The notes under the pieces are model-generated. The model worked only from the letters and a program-made list of their open reading frames with translations. It searched no databases and was not told the DNA's origin. Position numbers and translations under genes: made by a program. A stretch of DNA of 21,644 nt from UBA6614 sp002433235 (GTDB lineage: Bacteria > Verrucomicrobiota > Verrucomicrobiia > Limisphaerales > UBA1100): the NCBI GenBank assembly GCA_002433235.1, contig DJHS01000138.1, positions 1 to 21,644 on the forward strand, in the 5' to 3' direction. Below are positions 16,678 to 21,644 of the stretch, one piece after another (the stretch's first letter is position 1; the number at the start of each line of letters is the position of its first letter).

Positions 16678-16801
16678 ATCGCCTCGGCCGCTGGACTCTC
16701 ACCAAAAAACCATAGGGTAGGGAGGGAGCCGGGCCGCTTCCCCTGGGGGCAGGAGAAGGAAGAACCCACCTCGATTCTAACCGCTTGCCGCCAACCAATC
16801 T
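16678..16801 (+). other. Intergenic region downstream of the DUF1552 gene
   Basis: About 120 bp without a gene of its own. A possible hairpin lies at 16724-16742: GGGAGC, loop CGGGCC, and GCTTCCC with a one-base bulge. No T-run follows, so it is at best a weak terminator. From about 16770 onward faint similarity to the WG-gene 3' end begins, with an in-frame stop at 16778. Confidence 0.4.
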
Positions 16802-16807
16802 AAACCC

Positions 16808-16921
16808 ATGAATGGCCAACATCGGCTCAATCGGAAGGATTATTACGAAGTAACCATCCCGGGTCTGGCTATCAAAAACGCTACTGAAATTAAAATCCGT
16901 TGGGCGGATTTTTATCGCTAA
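16808..16921 (+). pseudogene. Remnant of a WG-repeat-type gene: C-terminal 37 codons
   Basis: An intact frame from ATG 16808 to TAA 16919, encoding HRLNRKDYYEVTIP and ending TEIKIRWADFYR. The C-terminus of the WG protein at 10163 reads HRLNRPGYYEATIP and KEIKIRWVDFYR. About 26 of 35 residues are identical. Upstream there is a stop at 16778 and no other WG sequence, so the rest of the gene is missing. Its stop is 5 bp before the GTG of the next sulfatase, which has no Shine-Dalgarno. The remnant could therefore persist as a translated leader that couples ribosomes to the sulfatase start; that is inference. Confidence 0.8.
16892..16912 (+). other. Perfect 8-bp hairpin with T-tract upstream of the sulfatase (right copy)
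   Basis: AAAATCCG, loop TTGGG, CGGATTTT, followed by T. The stem is fully paired here; the left copy has a G-T wobble at the loop-closing pair. It ends 14 bp before the sulfatase GTG at 16927. It could act as a weak terminator, an attenuator or a translation-control structure, or merely reflect the codons for KIRWADF. Confidence 0.4.
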
Positions 16922-16926
16922 CTCCT

Positions 16927-18408
16927 GTGCGCATCGGATTGCTCTATTTGTGGATGGCACTGTCGGCCCTCGCGGCGGATAGGCCCAACATCGTGTTTAT
17001 TCTGGCCGACGACATGGGGTACGGCGATGTGGGTAGCTACAATGCCGGCTCCAAAATCCCCACGCCGCACATGGATCGGTTGGCGCGCGAAGGGATGCGA
17101 TTTACGGATGCGCACAGTTCGGCAGCGTTTTGTACTCCCTCGCGGTATGCGCTGCTCACGGGCCGGTATTGCTGGCGCACGCGCTTGCAGAAGAGTGTGC
17201 TGTTCAATTTCGAGCCGCCGCTGATTGAGCGCGGGCGGGTGACGTTGGCGTCGTTGCTGCAGCAAAGCGGCTATCGTACGGGCCTGTTCGGCAAATGGCA
17301 CTTGGGCCTGGGTTTCATGGCCAAGCCGCGGTTCACGGTGGATTTTAACAAACCGTTACCGTGGTATCACGGGCCGGATCCGGACCGGGCGATGAGCGAG
17401 AGCATCGATTTCACCCAGCCGATTTTCGGCGGGCCGGAAGCGTTGGGGTTTGATGAAACCCTTTACACGGCTGGATGTTCCACCGATCAACAGCCGTTTT
17501 GTTTTATCGCCAATGGCAAATTCCTCGGAATGAATGGGGCGACCTATCGCAATCCGAAAGGCAGCTGGCGCTCGGGCATGGCGGCGGCGGTATGGGACAA
17601 CGCCACCGTGGATGTCCGTTTCACCGATGCCGCCGTGCGCTTCATCGCCGCGACTGACACCACGCCTAAGCAGCAGCAAAGGCGGCCGTTCTTTTTGTAT
17701 CTGCCGTTGTCCGTGCCGCACTCGCCGCACTTGGTACCTCAGTTTGCCGCCGGCAAAAGCAAGGCCGGCGTGCGGGGTGACATGGTATGGCTGGTGGACC
17801 ATTGCGTGGGACGCGTGATGGCGGCCTTGGAAAAGCATGGTCTGGCTGCAAGCACACTGCTGATTGTCACCAGCGACAACGGGCCATTAATCGGTTCGGT
17901 GAAGATCGGCGAACGCGAAGGCACGGCGCAGATCAGCAACGGGCATCGGTCCGCCGGCGAATTGCGCGGCTACAAGGGGTGGCCGTTTGAAGGCGGGCAT
18001 CGTGTGCCGTTCATCGCGCGGTGGCCCGGGCGCCTTAAAAAAGGCACGGTGAATCACGACGTCTTTTGCCACGTGGATATGCTGGCCACCATGGCGGCTT
18101 TAATTGGCGCGAAATTACCCAAGGGCTCGGGTGAGGACAGTGAGAATATGTTGCCGGCGTTTTTTGGAAAACCCACCCGGCGCGGCCCGATGGTCAACCA
18201 GGCCGGCAACGGCGTGAAAACGCTGCGAGATGGCCCGTGGAAAATCATATTAGGACAGGGCACCAACCGCGTGAGGCCGGCAACCGGCAAAGGCATGTTG
18301 TTTAACTTGAAAACCGATCCCGCTGAAACTACCAACCTGTGGGATCAACACCCGGCGCGTGTGAAGGCAATGCGTGCCCTGCTCGCCAAGATTCAGGGTG
18401 ATGGGTAG
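16927..18408 (+). CDS. Secreted sulfatase with CTPSR site
   Basis: 493 residues from GTG 16927, chosen because it gives a complete signal peptide (MRIGLLYLWMALSALAA) and is conserved in the left stub. The ATG at 16954 would leave too short a signal. The mature start DRPNIVFILADDMGYGDVG holds the Asp metal ligands. The formylglycine motif is CTPSRYALLTGRY with C69. Further family blocks are LFGKWHLGLG, FFLYLPLSVPHSPH, LIVTSDNGPLIG, PFEGGHRVPFIARWPGRLKKG and FNLKTDPAETTNLW. This is a typical complete S1-type sulfatase; the substrate is unknown. It is preceded by the WG remnant and followed after 40 bp by a DUF1592-type gene, probably in one transcript. No Shine-Dalgarno is seen. Confidence 0.93.
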   Translation: MRIGLLYLWMALSALAADRPNIVFILADDMGYGDVGSYNAGSKIPTPHMDRLAREGMRFTDAHSSAAFCTPSRYALLTGRYCWRTRLQKSVLFNFEPPLIERGRVTLASLLQQSGYRTGLFGKWHLGLGFMAKPRFTVDFNKPLPWYHGPDPDRAMSESIDFTQPIFGGPEALGFDETLYTAGCSTDQQPFCFIANGKFLGMNGATYRNPKGSWRSGMAAAVWDNATVDVRFTDAAVRFIAATDTTPKQQQRRPFFLYLPLSVPHSPHLVPQFAAGKSKAGVRGDMVWLVDHCVGRVMAALEKHGLAASTLLIVTSDNGPLIGSVKIGEREGTAQISNGHRSAGELRGYKGWPFEGGHRVPFIARWPGRLKKGTVNHDVFCHVDMLATMAALIGAKLPKGSGEDSENMLPAFFGKPTRRGPMVNQAGNGVKTLRDGPWKIILGQGTNRVRPATGKGMLFNLKTDPAETTNLWDQHPARVKAMRALLAKIQGDG

Positions 18409-18448
18409 GGCTTGTCCGGGGTTTGTCGGATCGATACGATGGCTGCTG

Positions 18449-21277
18449 ATGAGCTTCTTGAACAGGCCATTCACGATTTCTCTTGGAGCGTTGCTGGCGC
18501 TGGCTCTGATGGCCGAGGCCAAGCGGCCGCCGCGGGATTTTGCGGAGGTGGCGCGGGAGCATTTTGAGCAGTACTGCTTTGATTGCCATGACGGGGAGAC
18601 GAAGAAGGGGGATTTGGATTTAACGCAATTGCTGGAAAAGGATGGCTCGGATGGGGCGTTGGTGTTTGAGAATTTGATCACGGTCAAAATGCCGCCGGCG
18701 AATAAGAAACAGCCGAAGGCGGAGGAACGGCAGGTGATGCTGCAGTGGCTGGCGCAGCGGCAAAAGGCGACGGCACCCAAATCGTTTCGCCGGATTAGCC
18801 GGCATGAGCTGGTGCATGCGGCGAATGATTTGCTGGGAGTGAAGCTGGACCTAACGAGCGAGATTCCTGAAGACCGCGGCACGCATGATTTTGATTCGGA
18901 TCGGCGGGTGCAGTTGACCAAGGAAATGCTCACGGCCTATTTCACGGCGGTGGATGACCTGCTGGAGTTTGCCCTGCCGGGGAATGGGTTTGAGCCGGAG
19001 CGGGTGTGGGTGACGAGCAAGCTCAAGGATAGCCATCAAAGCTACAACATTTACACACGGCCGTATGAGGAGGGCGTTCTCTTTTCCTGGACGCGTGCGA
19101 ACAATGGCAACAGTTACTCCTTTTTCTACGACAACTTTGAGCCGCCGGTGAAGGGCTGGTATGAGCTGACCTTTGACGCGCAGAAGCTAGGGGCTTTTCC
19201 AGAGGACGTGAGCCTGATGGTGTTTGCGGGCAAATATTATTACGCCGATGACCGCCCGCAGCCGCAGCGTTTGCTGGACGTGATTTCGCTGGGCAACCGT
19301 GAGTTGAAATCCCACACCATCCGCGCCTTTTTGCGTCCGGGCGAAAATGTTTCGGTGCACTGTTACTCCAAGTACAACTTCCGCCAGCGCAATGGCAAGG
19401 TCGGCGCGTACATCAAACAGTTGAAAGTCCGCGGGCCGGTGCAGGAGCAGTGGCCGCCGCGAGCGTATCGTGAGGTGTTTGCCGGTTTGCCGTTGCAGGC
19501 GCCGCCGCGGGAGGCGGTATCGGCGGCGGTTTCGCAAACCAAACTGCAGGCCATTGGCGGGCGGGTTACGGTGAGCAGTTTTCAAAAGGGCATGGAAAAG
19601 GAGCGGATGCAGGATGGCTCCAACCGGACCTTCTGGCACACGCGCTTCAAGCCGACGCTCGCTAAGCCGCCGCACTTTGTGGTGCTGGAAAATCCGCAGG
19701 GCAAGCCGATTGATGGGCTGTCATACGCCACCTGGTCGGGCGGCAATGGGAACGGGCAGGTGAAGGCGTACGCGATTTATTTTTCCGATGACGGCCAGTC
19801 GTGGGGCGAGCCAGTGAAGTCCGGTGCATTGGAAATTCGGTTGGCGAATGAACAGCCGATTGTGTTTCCCAAGCCGACCACCAAGCGGTTCATCAAGTTT
19901 TTGGTGACCGATTCGTATTCGATTGATGGGCGTTCGCTGGCGTCCATCGGCAAGCTGGATGTGATGACGAAGTTGCCGGTGGCGAACACCAAGCTGCCGG
20001 TGACGGTGGCCACAAAATCGGAAGCCGCCTTGAAGCAGGTGATCCGGCGGTTTGCCGAGCGGGCATTTACCTCGCGCCTGAAGGAGGCGGAGTTGCGGCC
20101 ATATTACGATGCCAGCCTCGCGGCACTGAAGGAACAGGGCGACTTTGTGGCGGCGGCGCGACTGGGCTTGAAGGCGGTGCTCGGCTCGCCTCGATTTCTC
20201 ATGGCACCGGGCGAACACGCCAACGGGTCGTACGTCAAGGCGGCGGCTTTGTCGCGTGTGCTGTGGTTGTCCGTGCCGGATGCGGAACTGATGCGCGTGG
20301 CCAAGGACGATCAGTTGGAGGGCAAAACGTTGGCCACACAGATCGACCGGCTGCTGCAGGATCCACGCAGTGCGCGCATGATTCATTCGTTTTGCAATCA
20401 ATGGCTCAATCTGCGGGAGTTCAACAAGGTGACGCCTTCGCTGAAATTGTATCCGTTGTACGACGATTTGCTGAACCGCTATCTGCCACAGGAGACTGAG
20501 GCGTACCTCAATCATCTCATTCAGGAAAACCTGCCGGTGAGCCGCTTGATTGACTCTGATTTCTCCTTCCTCAACCAGCGCTTGGCGCAGCACTACGGTA
20601 TCGATGGCGTTGTTGGCCAGCAGTTGCGCAAGGTATCTTTTGGGCCGGAGGTGCCGCGCGGCGGGTTCTTGACGATGGGAAGCATCCTCAAGGTGACCGC
20701 GGATGGTTTTGATACCTCACCCATCCGGCGTGGTGCGTGGGTTTCCCAAATTATCGCGGGTAATACCCTTTCGCCGCCGCCCGAAAACGTGAAGGCGATT
20801 GAGCCGGAGCATGGTGCGGACGCGGCCACCTTGCGCGAGCAGGTTGAGCAGCACAAAAACAACGCGGCTTGTTTTGCCTGCCACAAGAGCATCGATCCCT
20901 ATGGGTTCGCGCTGGAGAGCTTTGATGCCACCGGCCAATGGCGCACACAGTACCGCGTAAAGCTGCCGCACCGCGGCACGTTTCAATACCGCCCGAAGGG
21001 GTATTTTAAACTGACCGGCGAAGTGGATGCCGCGGGTGAGATAGGCCGGGCGAAGTTTGAGAATGTTTTCGGGTTGAAGCAGATCCTACTCTCGCAGCAC
21101 CGGAAGGTGGCTTATAATTTTGCGAAGAAGTTTTTTGAGTATGCCAACGGCTACGCGCCGAACCTGGAACAGCGGCTGGATTTATATGCGATGATCCCGG
21201 CCGAAGCCGAGGCGTGCCGTATGAAAGACTTGATACGCGAAGTCTTGGCCTATTCACTGGAGGGCGGATCGGAATGA
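18449..21277 (+). CDS. Secreted PSCyt1 / DUF1587 / DUF1592 / DUF1588 / DUF1585 heme protein with discoidin-like domain
   Basis: 942 residues from ATG 18449, which gives a signal peptide (PFTISLGALLALALMAEA). ATG 18401, overlapping the sulfatase stop, would add 16 residues. The order is: heme domain with CFDCH at 43-47 and KMPPANKKQPK as probable ligand block; DUF1587 (RISRHELVHAANDLLGV); a carbohydrate- or lectin-like stretch; an F5/8 type C (discoidin) like domain at about 372-505 (NRTFWHTRF, GNGQVKAYAIYFSDDGQSWG); DUF1592 (LSRVLWLSVPDAELM, FCNQWLNLREF, RRGAWVSQIIAGN); DUF1588 with a second CxxCH (CFACHKSIDPYGFALESFDA, C808); and DUF1585 (RKVAYNFAKKFFEYANGYAP). The discoidin-like domain suggests glycan or surface binding. 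Its stop overlaps the start of the DUF1552 partner (ATGA). Confidence 0.9.
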   Translation: MSFLNRPFTISLGALLALALMAEAKRPPRDFAEVAREHFEQYCFDCHDGETKKGDLDLTQLLEKDGSDGALVFENLITVKMPPANKKQPKAEERQVMLQWLAQRQKATAPKSFRRISRHELVHAANDLLGVKLDLTSEIPEDRGTHDFDSDRRVQLTKEMLTAYFTAVDDLLEFALPGNGFEPERVWVTSKLKDSHQSYNIYTRPYEEGVLFSWTRANNGNSYSFFYDNFEPPVKGWYELTFDAQKLGAFPEDVSLMVFAGKYYYADDRPQPQRLLDVISLGNRELKSHTIRAFLRPGENVSVHCYSKYNFRQRNGKVGAYIKQLKVRGPVQEQWPPRAYREVFAGLPLQAPPREAVSAAVSQTKLQAIGGRVTVSSFQKGMEKERMQDGSNRTFWHTRFKPTLAKPPHFVVLENPQGKPIDGLSYATWSGGNGNGQVKAYAIYFSDDGQSWGEPVKSGALEIRLANEQPIVFPKPTTKRFIKFLVTDSYSIDGRSLASIGKLDVMTKLPVANTKLPVTVATKSEAALKQVIRRFAERAFTSRLKEAELRPYYDASLAALKEQGDFVAAARLGLKAVLGSPRFLMAPGEHANGSYVKAAALSRVLWLSVPDAELMRVAKDDQLEGKTLATQIDRLLQDPRSARMIHSFCNQWLNLREFNKVTPSLKLYPLYDDLLNRYLPQETEAYLNHLIQENLPVSRLIDSDFSFLNQRLAQHYGIDGVVGQQLRKVSFGPEVPRGGFLTMGSILKVTADGFDTSPIRRGAWVSQIIAGNTLSPPPENVKAIEPEHGADAATLREQVEQHKNNAACFACHKSIDPYGFALESFDATGQWRTQYRVKLPHRGTFQYRPKGYFKLTGEVDAAGEIGRAKFENVFGLKQILLSQHRKVAYNFAKKFFEYANGYAPNLEQRLDLYAMIPAEAEACRMKDLIREVLAYSLEGGSE

Positions 21278-21644
21278 TCAGTCGCAATGAATTTTTGAAG
21301 ATGGGGATGGTGCTGCCGCTGGCGTTGCATTCACTGAGGCGGCGGGCGGAGGCGAAAACCAAGATGCCGCCGCGCCGGATCATTTTCATCAACAGTTGCC
21401 TCGGTTTTTATGAGCCTTATTTCTTCCCAAAGAAACGCGGCGACCTAGCTACGTCTGATTACTTGAAGGGGATGAAGACGCTGGAAAAGATGACGGTGTT
21501 CCAGAACCTGTTTCATCCGGGCATGGAGACGAGTAATCATGACTCGGAAAAGTCGTTTCTCACCGGCACGCCCAGTCCGGAAGCGCCCAATTTTGTGAAC
21601 GGCATTTCGCTGGATCAAGTGCTCGCCCGTAAGATGGGCGGCGA
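21274..21644 (+). CDS. DUF1552 family protein, 3'-truncated by the window end
   Basis: 123 codons are visible. ATG 21274 overlaps the upstream TGA (ATGA) and has GGAGG at 21259-21263, 10 bp upstream. The N-terminus MISRNEFLKMGMVLPLALHS resembles a Tat signal of the SRRxFLK type, but the second arginine is Asn. DUF1552 blocks follow: PPRRIIFINSCLGFYEPYFF, MKTLEKMTVFQNLFHPGM and NHDSEKSFLTG. It forms a second heme-protein/DUF1552 pair with the preceding gene, only distantly similar to the pair at 12055-16677. The rest of the gene lies outside the window. Confidence 0.88.
   Translation, partial: MISRNEFLKMGMVLPLALHSLRRRAEAKTKMPPRRIIFINSCLGFYEPYFFPKKRGDLATSDYLKGMKTLEKMTVFQNLFHPGMETSNHDSEKSFLTGTPSPEAPNFVNGISLDQVLARKMGG

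Larger units (their letters stand above)
16802..17052 (+). repeat. Direct repeat, right copy (WG-gene tail plus sulfatase 5' end)
   Basis: 251 bp colinear with 11684-11935, with one missing A after the WG-type stop codon. The best block, 16889-16972, differs from the left copy by four substitutions and that one base. Outside it, synonymous and non-synonymous changes are frequent. It continues on the right into an intact sulfatase gene. Confidence 0.9.

Overview
The window looks like a chromosomal fragment (scaffold with one N gap) of a PVC-superphylum bacterium, either Planctomycetota or Verrucomicrobiota. The grounds are several secreted type I sulfatases, two paired modules of a secreted heme protein (PSCyt1/DUF1592/DUF1588/DUF1585 type) with a DUF1552 protein, a tandem c-type cytochrome protein, and few Shine-Dalgarno sites. 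I cannot place it below that level. No rRNA, tRNA, CRISPR array, transposase or integrase was seen.

Region 1 (1-6558, + strand) is a tight operon: a 5'-truncated sulfatase, a five-heme secreted cytochrome, a beta-propeller sugar-dehydrogenase-like protein, and a propeller protein fused to an endonuclease/exonuclease/phosphatase (EEP) domain. Stops and starts overlap or lie 1 bp apart. All products appear exported, so a periplasmic unit that desulfates and oxidises a sulfated substrate is plausible, but this is inference.

Region 2 (6562-10078, - strand) holds two sulfatases 10 bp apart, convergent with region 1. The promoter-proximal one has a C-terminal lectin-like extension of clearly lower GC than its catalytic part.

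Region 3 (10163-21644, + strand) starts with a WG-repeat protein. A DUF1592-type heme protein plus DUF1552 protein follow, then a sulfatase, then a second such pair, the last gene cut by the window end. The first pair sits between two copies of a 251-252 bp direct repeat. Each copy is a junction between the 3' end of a WG-type gene and the 5' start of a sulfatase gene. On the left the WG gene is whole and the sulfatase is a 53-codon stub; on the right the WG gene is a short tail and the sulfatase is whole. The pair therefore appears to have replaced the middle of two ancestral tandem WG-sulfatase units. Identity along the repeat is uneven (about 63% - 94% - 70% by hand count), with the most conserved part covering the gene junction and a hairpin. 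This is the most interesting structure in the window.
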